A DNA stretch of 28,655 nt from Clostridia bacterium (GTDB taxonomy: Bacteria > Bacillota > Clostridia > Christensenellales > CAG-138), in contig JAEDJH010000008.1 in the NCBI GenBank assembly GCA_016296415.1, positions 1 through 28,655 of the forward strand, written 5' to 3'. Shown piece after piece: positions 15,616 through 22,553 of this stretch (positions are counted from its first letter, which is position 1; each line of letters opens with the position of its first letter). Both the position numbers and the translations under genes were made by a program. The notes below the pieces were generated by a model. The model worked only from the letters and a program-made list of their open reading frames with translations. It was not told the DNA's origin and ran no database searches.

Positions 15616-16461
15616 TTACAGCGTGGTGGATTTATGTCTTGTAACGTGGCAGTTTATGTTCACCGCCACGGGAAGCCCTGCGATATGCGTGGGCATGGTT
15701 TCAATATTTACCGCCAGCGCAGTGGTTCTTCCGCCAAGCCCCTGCGGTCCGATACCGAGCGCATTTATCCTTTCAAGAAGCTCATTTTCAAGCTCCGCAT
15801 AGAACGGCTCCGGATTTCTTTCCCTTATGTCCCTCATCAGCGCACGCTTTGCAAGCAGCGCACATTTGTCAAACGTTCCGCCTATGCCTACGCCCACGAC
15901 TATCGGCGGACACGGATTCGGTCCCGCCTCCTCCACTGCGGACACTACAAATTCCTTCACGCCCTCTATTCCGTCGGAGGGCTTGAGCATCTTTATCCTG
16001 CTCATGTTCTCGCTCCCGAAGCCCTTCGGTGCAACCGTTATCTCCAGCCTGTCGCCGGGAACGATGTCATAGTAGATCATCGCAGGGGTGTTGTCGCCGG
16101 TGTTGACTCTCCTCAGGGGATCGCCGACGACCGATTTTCTGAGGTAGCCGTCACGGTAGCCCTGTCTTACGCCTTCGTTCACGGCGTCGGCTATGCTGCC
16201 GTCAACGCATACCTCCTGCCCGATCGTCAAAAATACGCAGGCAACGCCCGTATCCTGACATATCGGCACGCATTCATTCTCGGCGATCTCATAGTTTTCG
16301 ATTATCCTGTCAAGTATGTCCATGGCGCAGGGCCATTTTTCCCCGGCCCTGAAATTTCCGAGCGCAGCCTTCACATCCTCGGGCAGGCGGCAGTTCGCCT
16401 CGATGCAAAGACGTCTTACTTCCCGGGTTATCATTTCGGCACTTATCGTTTTCATATCCAA
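15616..16461 (-). CDS. Class I fumarase-type hydro-lyase alpha subunit, probable mesaconase
   Basis: A 281-aa [4Fe-4S] subunit. Cysteines typical of cluster ligands are in PICQDTGVACVFL (about residue 69), in NPCPPIVVGVGIGGTFDKCALLAK (the GIGGT region near 190-205) and in VNINCHVTRHKS near the C-terminus. The split alpha/beta arrangement is the anaerobe form of fumarase A/tartrate dehydratase. Context indicates hydration of mesaconate to citramalate. Oxygen-labile clusters of this type fit a strict anaerobe. It is 29 nt after citF. Confidence 0.88.
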   Translation of the reverse strand: MDMKTISAEMITREVRRLCIEANCRLPEDVKAALGNFRAGEKWPCAMDILDRIIENYEIAENECVPICQDTGVACVFLTIGQEVCVDGSIADAVNEGVRQGYRDGYLRKSVVGDPLRRVNTGDNTPAMIYYDIVPGDRLEITVAPKGFGSENMSRIKMLKPSDGIEGVKEFVVSAVEEAGPNPCPPIVVGVGIGGTFDKCALLAKRALMRDIRERNPEPFYAELENELLERINALGIGPQGLGGRTTALAVNIETMPTHIAGLPVAVNINCHVTRHKSTTL

Positions 16462-16490
16462 GCGTTTCCTTTCTTATATCAGTCGGAGCT

Positions 16491-17909
16491 TCACTCTATC
16501 TCCGTCGGCACGGAGTATATCCTGTCGATAACCGTTCCGTCCCTGTAAATAACGTTTGCAACAACTCTGCCGCCCTTTCGGATGCGTTCGGGCTTGCCCG
16601 ATATGCGCTCGGCAAGAGCCTTGAGCTCGTGTATGTCGATAACCTTTACGCCCGCATCCTTCAGTCTGTCCGCAAGCTCGGGACGTCTCGGGTTGACCGC
16701 CGTTCCCTTCTGCGTAACGAGCACGTCCACGGTGCTTCCCGGCGTGGATATGCAGTTGACCCTGTCCGTGACTATCGGCAGGCGGGCCCTTGAAAGCGGA
16801 GCGATTATTATGGAAAGCTTTGCACCGGCCGCCGTGTCGCTGTGTCCTCCGGAGCCGCCCATTATGAAGCCGTTGGAGTCGGTATGCACGTTCACGTTAA
16901 AGTCGGTGTCTATCTCCGTTGCGCCGAGTATCACCACGTCAAGGCTGTCCACGACCGCACTCTTTGCCAGCGGCGATGCGTAGTGCAGGGCGGAGATCTC
17001 CTTGTGTCTCGGGTTGTTTTTGATGGACTCGACCGCCTTGAGGTCGAAACACTGCACGTCCATAAGCGACTCGAAGCAGCCGTCCTCGAGCATCTCGGTC
17101 AAAAAGCCCGTTATGCCGCCAAGACCGAAGCTGCCGTGTATTTTTTCCCTGACCATCGTTTCCCTGAGGAACTTTGCCGCCGCAAGCGATGCGCCGCCCG
17201 CTCCCGTCTGGAACGAGAAGCCGTCCTTCAAAAGTCCCGATGCCTTTATTACGTCCGCCGCACGCATGGCCATCTCTATACCTACGGGGTCTCTTGTTAT
17301 CTTCGTCGTGCCGGAAACTATGCCGGCCGGATTGCCTATCGAATCCACCTTCACCACGCTGTCAACATATACCTCGGATATAGACCAGTCGATCAGCGGA
17401 TACGGAACAAGCTCGTCGGTTATCACGACGACGTGCCCTGCGTTCATCGCATCGGGTATCGCATAGCCCAATGAGCCGCACGCGGATTTGCCGTACTTGC
17501 CGGAGCAGTTGCCCATCGCATCCGATGCCGGTGCGGCGATAAATGCAACGTCTATGGGGGTATTGCCGGAAACGATGTCGGAGGGTCTGCCGCCGTGCGT
17601 TCTGAACTGCACGGGATTGCTCATGCCGCCCTCGGATATGAATTTGCCTATTCCGGCGGACATATAGTTCGTCATCAGCGTTGTCACCACGCCGTTTTGA
17701 ATATGCCCGCAAAGCGGTTTGTGTATATCGAAAAGCGAGCTTGCGTTTACCGTGAGATTTTTTATGCCAAGATCCGCTATCTCCTGCATGACCATGTTAA
17801 GCACATAGTCGCCGTTTCTGAGGTGGTGATGGAACGACACCGTCATTCCGTCCCTCAGTCCGCTTTTTATTATCGCCTCTTTTAATGATAAAGTGAGCTT
17901 ATTTGTCAT
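16491..17909 (-). CDS. citF: Citrate/citramalate lyase alpha subunit (CoA/ACP transferase)
   Basis: A 472-aa protein of the CitF family. It transfers the acetyl group on the carrier thiol to citrate or citramalate, releasing acetate. Features seen: GMTVSFHHHLRNGDYVLN near the N-terminus, FIAAPASDAMGNCSGKYGKSACGSLGYA, GAGGASLAAAKFL and MGGSGGHSDTAAGAKLSI near residue 355. It is somewhat shorter than the roughly 500-520 aa of enterobacterial CitF. In this operon citramalate is the likely substrate. Its ATG overlaps the citE stop by 4 nt. No gene for the carrier subunit CitD is adjacent. Confidence 0.93.
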   Translation of the reverse strand: MTNKLTLSLKEAIIKSGLRDGMTVSFHHHLRNGDYVLNMVMQEIADLGIKNLTVNASSLFDIHKPLCGHIQNGVVTTLMTNYMSAGIGKFISEGGMSNPVQFRTHGGRPSDIVSGNTPIDVAFIAAPASDAMGNCSGKYGKSACGSLGYAIPDAMNAGHVVVITDELVPYPLIDWSISEVYVDSVVKVDSIGNPAGIVSGTTKITRDPVGIEMAMRAADVIKASGLLKDGFSFQTGAGGASLAAAKFLRETMVREKIHGSFGLGGITGFLTEMLEDGCFESLMDVQCFDLKAVESIKNNPRHKEISALHYASPLAKSAVVDSLDVVILGATEIDTDFNVNVHTDSNGFIMGGSGGHSDTAAGAKLSIIIAPLSRARLPIVTDRVNCISTPGSTVDVLVTQKGTAVNPRRPELADRLKDAGVKVIDIHELKALAERISGKPERIRKGGRVVANVIYRDGTVIDRIYSVPTEIE

Positions 17910-18799
17910 CTGCCGCCTCCAAATACGTTTCCGTCCGTCATTCCAAGCTGTATCGCCATGTCAAGCGTCTGCCTCGCGCGCTCGACTATGGGAGCGTCTA
18001 TCATCTTGCCCCTGAGCGAAACGGCGCCCTTGCCCTGCGCCTTGCCCTCCTCTATCGCCTCGAAAACAAGCCTTGCGTATTCTATTTCCTCCACGGTGGG
18101 GCTGAACACCTCGTTTATGGTGCGGACGTGTCTCGGCGAGATCGCCGCCTTGCCCGAAAAGCCGAGGCTCTTTGCGTACATGGCGTCCGTGCGTATGCCC
18201 TCGTCGTCGTTGACGTCGGTAAACGGCGTGTCATATACGTCTATTCCGACCGCCCTTGCGGCGCTTATGAGCCTCGTGCGGGCGTAGTTTATTTCGTTGC
18301 TTTCCTTGGTTCGCCTGCACCTGAGATCCGCCGTCAGATCCTCTCCGCCCAAAAACAGCGCCGTCACACGCTTTGACGAACGGGCTATCTCAAAGGCGTT
18401 TTCAACGCCCATCGCCGTCTCGATAAGCGGAAGAAGCTTTGTGCTTCCAACCTCCATGCCGTGCTTTTTTTCAAGCTCCGTTATGTATTCGTCTATCGTC
18501 ACAACGTATTCGGCACAGCTCGTCTTTACGGGCATTATCAAGTCGGGGCGTGCCGGTATTATCGCATCAAGATCATGCCTCCAGCAGTCCGTTTCAAGTC
18601 CGTTTATACGCACGGCTGTCTCGCAGCCGACAAAGCCCATGTTCAGCATTGCGCTCCTCACGAGCATACGGGCAGCATCCTTCTGGTCGGGCGCAACGGC
18701 GTCCTCCAAGTCCAAAATAATGCAATCGGCGCCCAGCGAATCGCCGTTTATTATCATATTCGGCGTATTTCCCGGCAAAAACAGCATCGACCTTCTCAT
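17906..18799 (-). CDS. citE: Citrate/citramalate lyase beta subunit (CitE, citramalyl lyase)
   Basis: A 297-aa TIM-barrel lyase that splits citramalyl-thioester into pyruvate and acetyl-thioester (citryl to oxaloacetate in citrate lyase). Motifs are MRRSMLFLPGNTPNM, CIILDLEDAVAPDQKDAAR with the acidic metal ligands, LLPLIETAMGVENAFEIA and FLGGEDLTADL. AAGGAG lies 7 nt before the ATG. It is the first gene of the operon behind a strong promoter. CitD usually precedes citE but is missing here. Confidence 0.93.
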   Translation of the reverse strand: MRRSMLFLPGNTPNMIINGDSLGADCIILDLEDAVAPDQKDAARMLVRSAMLNMGFVGCETAVRINGLETDCWRHDLDAIIPARPDLIMPVKTSCAEYVVTIDEYITELEKKHGMEVGSTKLLPLIETAMGVENAFEIARSSKRVTALFLGGEDLTADLRCRRTKESNEINYARTRLISAARAVGIDVYDTPFTDVNDDEGIRTDAMYAKSLGFSGKAAISPRHVRTINEVFSPTVEEIEYARLVFEAIEEGKAQGKGAVSLRGKMIDAPIVERARQTLDMAIQLGMTDGNVFGGGR

Positions 18800-18814
18800 A
18801 CCATATCTCCTTTT

Positions 18815-18838
18815 GTTTGCAAAATATAATGTACAAAC
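18815..18838. repeat. Imperfect inverted repeat in the citE leader, possible operator
   Basis: A 24-bp repeat bounded by GTTTG and CAAAC, with 9 of 12 half-site positions matching. It lies just downstream of the predicted citE start point, where a bound repressor could block elongation. It does not clearly share a half-site with the glmS palindrome. Confidence 0.35.
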
Positions 18839-18850
18839 CTTTTCGCCTAC

Positions 18851-18879
18851 ATTATATACCCTCGATGTGCTTGTTTCAA
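18851..18879 (-). promoter_or_regulatory. Promoter of the glutamate-fermentation operon
   Basis: On the minus strand, TTGAAA (18879-18874) and a perfect TATAAT (18856-18851) are 17 nt apart. Transcription would begin near 18844, about 45 nt before citE. Confidence 0.8.
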
Positions 18880-18889
18880 CTTATAAAGC

Positions 18890-18918
18890 TTTTCAAATGC
18901 TAAAAAATGTTATATAAT
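18890..18918 (+). promoter_or_regulatory. Promoter of the P-loop/SAD gene
   Basis: TTTTCA (18890-18895) and TATAAT (18913-18918) with a 17-nt spacer, 31 nt before the GTG start. The divergent citE promoter lies 11 bp away, so the two promoters may influence each other. Confidence 0.65.
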
Positions 18919-18948
18919 ATTTTCATCACAAAGAGGAGGTTTCTTAGC

Positions 18949-19893
18949 GTGTCATTTTCAGGAAGGATGCAGAACAGCCATTATTACACGGTGTTTTTCG
19001 CACCGAGAGGGCGAAACAGGATATATGACCTCGGTATGCAGATCGCCCAGATGTACCTCAGCCCCTACGATCTGCTCATCGGCATAATCGGTGAGGCGGG
19101 CTCCGGCAAAAGCATGCTGATAAAGGGTATGTTCCCCGGATTGGAGCTTACAAACGATGACAACGGCGTAAACGTGCGTCCTCTTCCCATACTGGATCTT
19201 TTGGATCAGGACGAGGAGGAGGGCTTTTTCACCGCACATACCTACCACATCGACATAAGGTTCGAGGCGGCGTTTACCCAGATACATGAGCTTGCCGACG
19301 CCATTTTGCTTGCCGTGCAAAGGGGCAAGAGGGTGATCGTCGAGCATTTTGACATGATATACCCTTTCCTGAAGGTCAACGCAAATCTGCTGATAGGCAT
19401 GGGCGAGGAAATAATCATCACCAGACCCAACGTTTTCGGTCCTCAGCCGCAGGAGATTCACGAAATTGTTTCAAAGTCGGTCGTATATCGAAGAATGGCG
19501 CACACCGCCGAGGACCTCTGCGAATTTTTCATGAGCGAGGAGGATTGCAACCGCTGCCGTCACGGCGACGTAAAGCACGGCTTCGTGCTTGCGTTCGACA
19601 AGGAAATGCCCACGTTCGACCTCGACGAGCTTGAAGAAAAGGTCAAGGCAGCCATCGAAGCCGATCTCCCCATATCGTTCATCGACGACGAGCATATACT
19701 GATAGGCTCCGACCTGCACCCCTGCACGGGTCCCCGAACCCACGTCCCGAGCACGGGCTGCGTGGAGGGCTTCCGCCTCATAAAGCGGTTCTTCTACGAC
19801 CCCATAAACAACCGCTATCTGCTTGCCGGCAGAGTGGGCAAGGTAACCCACAACGAGTCAAACGCCGAGCTTAACGACATATCGCTCGAATAA
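18949..19893 (+). CDS. P-loop NTPase with C-terminal alanyl-tRNA-synthetase second-additional-domain-like region
   Basis: A 314-aa protein starting at GTG, with GAGGAGG 9 nt upstream; an ATG 14 codons earlier lies over the promoter. Residues 48-55 (GEAGSGKS) are a Walker A loop. KRVIVEHFD near 125 could be a Walker B strand. A Cys/His cluster C200, C203, H205, H210 (CNRCRHGDVKH) looks metal-binding. Near residue 259, CTGPRTHVPSTGCVEGFRLI resembles the C-x-G-x-H-V and T-G-E-I-G-F-K-I block of the tRNA_SAD editing domain in alanyl- and threonyl-tRNA synthetases, but with C-x5-H instead of C-x3-H. The name follows an annotation I recall for clostridial proteins; the role is unknown. It stands alone, with a promoter and terminator. 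Confidence 0.75.
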   Translation: MSFSGRMQNSHYYTVFFAPRGRNRIYDLGMQIAQMYLSPYDLLIGIIGEAGSGKSMLIKGMFPGLELTNDDNGVNVRPLPILDLLDQDEEEGFFTAHTYHIDIRFEAAFTQIHELADAILLAVQRGKRVIVEHFDMIYPFLKVNANLLIGMGEEIIITRPNVFGPQPQEIHEIVSKSVVYRRMAHTAEDLCEFFMSEEDCNRCRHGDVKHGFVLAFDKEMPTFDLDELEEKVKAAIEADLPISFIDDEHILIGSDLHPCTGPRTHVPSTGCVEGFRLIKRFFYDPINNRYLLAGRVGKVTHNESNAELNDISLE

Positions 19894-19918
19894 GCCGCAT
19901 AATTTGACGTAACATCGT

Positions 19919-19947
19919 GCCCGTGTCGTAAGATGCGGGCTTTTTTT
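19919..19947 (+). terminator. Rho-independent terminator after the P-loop/SAD gene
   Basis: GCCCG...CGGGC (19919-19940) forms a 9-bp stem, with two G-T pairs, around a GTAA loop. Seven T follow. It isolates this gene from the amidase gene downstream. Confidence 0.88.
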
Positions 19948-19998
19948 GCATAATCCGCTTTTCGCCGCATAAGCTTTTGAAAAAAGGCGGAGGTCTTT

Positions 19999-20703
19999 AT
20001 GAAGCGTTTACTTTACAAAATTCTTTCCTCGGCTGTCGTCCTTTCCGTGTCCGTACTGCTTGGCTGCGGCACGTCTGAAAGCATCCCCTCTCTCCCTGCC
20101 GAAACCCCGACCTGCCGGCCCACGCCCCCTGCAAAGGGGCTTTGCATCGTTATAGATGCCGGTCACGGAAACCCCGACGGCGGTGCGGAAGGCGTGACCG
20201 GTGCAGTGGAGGCGGGATTGAATCTCAGCGTGGCGAATATGCTGAAAGACGAGCTTACGGCAATGGGACACAGCGTCACCATGACAAGAAGCGACGAAAA
20301 TGCGCTTGCCGATACCAAGAGGGCGGATATGTCGGCACGCAGGGATATTATGAATGCCCCGGGCGTGGATATGGTGATAAGCGTTCACATGAATAAATTC
20401 ACCGACTCCTCCGTCTGCGGTCCGATGGTGTTTTACATGGAGGGCTCTGCCGAAGGGGAACGGCTTGCAAAAACGATCATTGACAGCCTTTGCGAAGCGC
20501 TTGGGCGTCCGAAACGCCTTGCCAACCCGGGCGATTATTTTGTTATCCGTGAAAGCATACCCGTTGCGGTGATTGTCGAGTGCGGCTTTCTTTCCAATCC
20601 AAATGATGAAAAGCTGCTTACTACCGAGGCACATCAGCGGCTTTTGGCAAAGGCGATAAGCGCCGGCATAGCCGATTACATAAATCAAAAAAGCGAAAAA
20701 TAG
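19999..20703 (+). CDS. cwlD: N-acetylmuramoyl-L-alanine amidase, CwlD-like lipoprotein
   Basis: A 234-aa Amidase_3 enzyme that cleaves the muramic acid-peptide bond. A lipoprotein signal ends in VLLGC (lipid Cys at C23), followed by a proline-rich linker. Zinc ligands are H56 (IDAGHG), E71 and H130 (ISVHMN), and the catalytic glutamate is E194 (VECGFLSNPND). The compact domain without cell-wall-binding repeats and the stretches GPMVFYMEGSAEGERLAK and FVIRESIPVAVIVECGFLSNP are typical of CwlD, which helps make muramic-delta-lactam in spore cortex. That assignment is by similarity from memory; a vegetative amidase is possible. GGAGG precedes the ATG by 5 nt. No clear promoter. Confidence 0.85.
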   Translation: MKRLLYKILSSAVVLSVSVLLGCGTSESIPSLPAETPTCRPTPPAKGLCIVIDAGHGNPDGGAEGVTGAVEAGLNLSVANMLKDELTAMGHSVTMTRSDENALADTKRADMSARRDIMNAPGVDMVISVHMNKFTDSSVCGPMVFYMEGSAEGERLAKTIIDSLCEALGRPKRLANPGDYFVIRESIPVAVIVECGFLSNPNDEKLLTTEAHQRLLAKAISAGIADYINQKSEK

Positions 20704-20718
20704 TTTTTTGTTTTTAAG

Positions 20719-20816
20719 TATAATTCTCGTCCGAGGGGGGCATACTTACCGTGAACAAGTAAGTTCCTCCTTCCTCCTCGGTGGGGCGGCAAATGTGCCG
20801 TCCTGCCTTTTTATAC
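20719..20816 (+). ncRNA. Structured element with terminator after cwlD; possible small RNA
   Basis: A perfect TATAAT at 20719-20724 (no good -35) precedes a long imperfect hairpin: CCGAGG (20731-20736) with CCTCGG (20776-20781), then GGGG against TCCTCC, then ACTTAC (20744-20749) with GTAAGT (20759-20764). A second hairpin at 20784-20803 (GGCGGCA/TGCCGTC, loop AATG) is followed by five T at 20808-20812. It may be the 3' end of the cwlD transcript or an independent RNA of about 85 nt. It lacks the SRP RNA GGAA-loop signature and fits no RNA family I know. Confidence 0.35.
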
Positions 20817-20819
20817 GGC

Positions 20820-20840
20820 AAAAAGGGACGCAAGCGTCCC
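20820..20840 (-). terminator. Terminator of the small-peptide transcript
   Basis: On the minus strand, GGGACG and CGTCCC pair around CTTG, followed by five T (20824-20820). It ends the minus-strand transcript that starts near 21085. Confidence 0.8.
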
Positions 20841-20946
20841 CCTTTGCAAGTCAAAAGCTCTTGACTCGGAATCATGGTGAAAACCACGTATACCGAAGTT
20901 CGCCCTCCTTCAAGGGCTTCAGCCGATGGCTGCGATCATCCGGTTA

Positions 20947-21057
20947 TTACCAGAGGTTATCGCCAAACCAGCTGCCTTCCATCTCGATGAACTCTTCACT
21001 GCAAACGTTGTTTGCAACATCAAGACGAATTACTTCCATTTCGGGTGCTACGTACAT
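20947..21057 (-). CDS. Orphan 36-aa peptide of unknown function
   Basis: An ATG at 21057 is preceded by AAGGAGG at 9 nt spacing and by a strong promoter, and the transcript ends at a clean terminator about 105 nt after the stop. The peptide begins MYVAPEMEVIRLDV, has one cysteine (C19), is acidic in the middle (EEFIEMEG) and ends SWFGDNLW. It has no membrane segment or signal peptide. The start resembles leader regions of some clostridial ribosomal peptides (Y-x-x-P-E-M-E-V-I), but no modifying enzyme or transporter gene is nearby. Function unknown. It lies antisense to no gene, between cwlD and dnaN. Confidence 0.7.
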   Translation of the reverse strand: MYVAPEMEVIRLDVANNVCSEEFIEMEGSWFGDNLW

Positions 21058-21091
21058 TTTCAAAGTCCTCCTTCCCATGATTTGTGGTTGG

Positions 21092-21120
21092 ATTGTACAT
21101 CAAAAATACAGCTTCGTCAA
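21092..21120 (-). promoter_or_regulatory. Promoter of the 36-aa peptide gene
   Basis: On the minus strand, TTGACG (21120-21115) and TACAAT (21097-21092) are 17 nt apart, each one base from consensus. The start would be near 21085, 28 nt before the ATG. Confidence 0.8.
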
Positions 21121-21212
21121 GTAAAACCGGCTGTCCCAACCGGCATCGCACCCCTTAATTCGCCTTTTTTCAAGGGTTTGAACGCAAAATTTCACACCAT
21201 TTCCATTTTTCG

Positions 21213-21241
21213 CTGTAAAAACCGTATTTATGTGTTATAAT
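21213..21241 (+). promoter_or_regulatory. Putative promoter of dnaN
   Basis: TATAAT at 21236-21241 is preceded by TG one base upstream, an extended -10. The -35 at 17 nt is CTGTAA, a weak match. It lies 60 bp before the dnaN ATG and divergent from the peptide promoter. Confidence 0.65.
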
Positions 21242-21301
21242 ATAGTGAGTGTCGATACGGTGTTCGGCATACGCAAAACTAACTCTACTACGGAGGCAAT
21301 T

Positions 21302-22405
21302 ATGCATTTTTATATCAACACGTCCGAGCTTAACGCCGGCATAGGCGCCGTTGCGAGGGCTCTTGCACAAAAAAGCGTCATCCCCATACTCGAGGGTATC
21401 TACATCCGTGCCGAGGACGGCTTTGTGACGCTTATATGCACCGACCTTTCGCTGCGCATCGAAACCAAGATACCCGCCACCATAACCGCCGAGGGTGCGG
21501 TGGTCATGCCCGGCAGACTTTTTTCGGAAATAGTTCGCAGGCTTCCCGGCGAGGAGACCGAGTTCACCGCCGAAAACCTGAGCGTTCAGGTGAAAAGCGG
21601 CAGAAGCAAAACGACCCTTCAGGCTAACTCCGCCGCCGACTATCCCATGGCCGCAATGCTCGGCGATGCCGAAAAAATCAGCATCAGGGGTGATCTTTTC
21701 AAGGATATGATACGGCAGACGGCATTTGCGGTATCCACCGAGGAGAACAAGCCCTCAATAAACGGCGTACTTCTCAAAACGGAGCCCGACAACGTGCTCA
21801 AGCTCGTTTCCATCGACGGCTTCCGCCTCGCCATAAGGCGTGAGCTTACCCAAAGCCCCTGCACCCCGCTCGAGCTGGTGATACCCGGAAAGGCTTTGAG
21901 CGAGATTGGCCGCATAATCGAGGATGATGACAGCGTCGTGGAGCTTGCGCTGACAAAGACGCACATAACGCTTGACCTTGGGCATACAAAGGTGCTTTCG
22001 AGGCTCCTGGACGTCAAGTTCATAGATTATCAAAGCATAATGACCACCGCCTGCAAGACGAGGGTGCGAATAAACCGCAGCGAGATGCTTGACATTGTGG
22101 AAAGGGCGTCACTCATCGCCCGCGAGGGTCGTGCCAACGTGATAAAGCTCAACTTTGAGGACGACACCCTGACCGTAACGGCAAAGAGCGAGATCGGCAG
22201 CATAAACGAGCAGCAGACCGTTGAGATCATAGGCGACGGGCTTTCGATCGCATTCAACGCACGCTATATTCTCGACATTCTGAAAAACATCGACGATGAC
22301 GAATTCTTTGTTGACATGACCAACAATGTGAGCCAGTGCATATTCAAGCCCATCGAGGGCGAAAAATACTACTTTGTCGTCGTCCCCATGAGGACGTTCG
22401 ACTGA
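21302..22405 (+). CDS. dnaN: DNA polymerase III beta subunit (sliding clamp)
   Basis: A 367-aa clamp subunit, the usual family length. Three tandem clamp domains are seen: LAQKSVIPILEGIYIRAEDGFVTLICTDLSLRIET; then FKDMIRQTAFAVSTEENKPSINGVLLK and LKLVSIDGFRLAIRRE in domain 2; and a C-terminal block ending in KPIEGEKYYFVVVPMRT, which resembles the usual YLLMPMRL end. I take the ATG at 21302, with GGAGG 5 nt upstream; the frame is open 24 codons further but that part overlaps the promoter. dnaA, recF and gyrB are not beside it, so it may be a second dnaN copy or a displaced main copy. Confidence 0.93.
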   Translation: MHFYINTSELNAGIGAVARALAQKSVIPILEGIYIRAEDGFVTLICTDLSLRIETKIPATITAEGAVVMPGRLFSEIVRRLPGEETEFTAENLSVQVKSGRSKTTLQANSAADYPMAAMLGDAEKISIRGDLFKDMIRQTAFAVSTEENKPSINGVLLKTEPDNVLKLVSIDGFRLAIRRELTQSPCTPLELVIPGKALSEIGRIIEDDDSVVELALTKTHITLDLGHTKVLSRLLDVKFIDYQSIMTTACKTRVRINRSEMLDIVERASLIAREGRANVIKLNFEDDTLTVTAKSEIGSINEQQTVEIIGDGLSIAFNARYILDILKNIDDDEFFVDMTNNVSQCIFKPIEGEKYYFVVVPMRTFD

Positions 22406-22431
22406 TACCCCCCCTGCTGTATAAGGCGGCT

Positions 22432-22458
22432 GCGGCTTTTGACCACGGCCGTTTTTTT
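22432..22458 (+). terminator. Probable terminator after dnaN
   Basis: GCGGC (22432-22436) and GCCGT (22448-22452) can pair around an 11-nt loop, followed by a run of T to 22458. The short stem makes this moderately convincing. Confidence 0.55.
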
Positions 22459-22490
22459 CTTGCCGGTGCGCCCCAAAATCCCTGTCGGCA

Positions 22491-22519
22491 TTGCTTTTTC
22501 GCGACGTATCATATATAAT
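22491..22519 (+). promoter_or_regulatory. Promoter of the two-component operon
   Basis: TTGCTT (22491-22496) and TATAAT (22514-22519) with a 17-nt spacer, 34 nt before the response-regulator ATG. Confidence 0.75.
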
Positions 22520-22553
22520 GTATATAAATCATCTATCCAAGAGGTAAGCGCCT

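Noticed and set aside
20729..20816. SRP RNA or 6S RNA
   Set aside because: No GGAA tetraloop with the conserved SRP internal loop was seen, and the element is too short for 6S RNA with no central bubble.
20717..20863. Minus-strand frame after the 36-aa peptide starting at an ATG near 20863
   Set aside because: It passes through the terminator of its own transcript, the SD-like AAGGAGG is too far from the ATG, and the translated sequence is of low quality.
20708..21124. Plus-strand frame of 138 codons after cwlD
   Set aside because: It runs through hairpins, terminators and the antisense of the peptide gene. It has no ribosome binding site and no protein-like composition.
21127..21143. CCGG...CCGG hairpin upstream of the peptide promoter
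   Set aside because: A 7-bp stem with a 3-nt loop and only TTTT behind it on the minus strand; no gene upstream on that strand needs a terminator.
18800..21301. Replication origin near the strand switch and dnaN
   Set aside because: No cluster of TTATCCACA-type DnaA boxes was found in the intergenic regions, and dnaA is absent. A single near-match at about 10982 is inside glmE.
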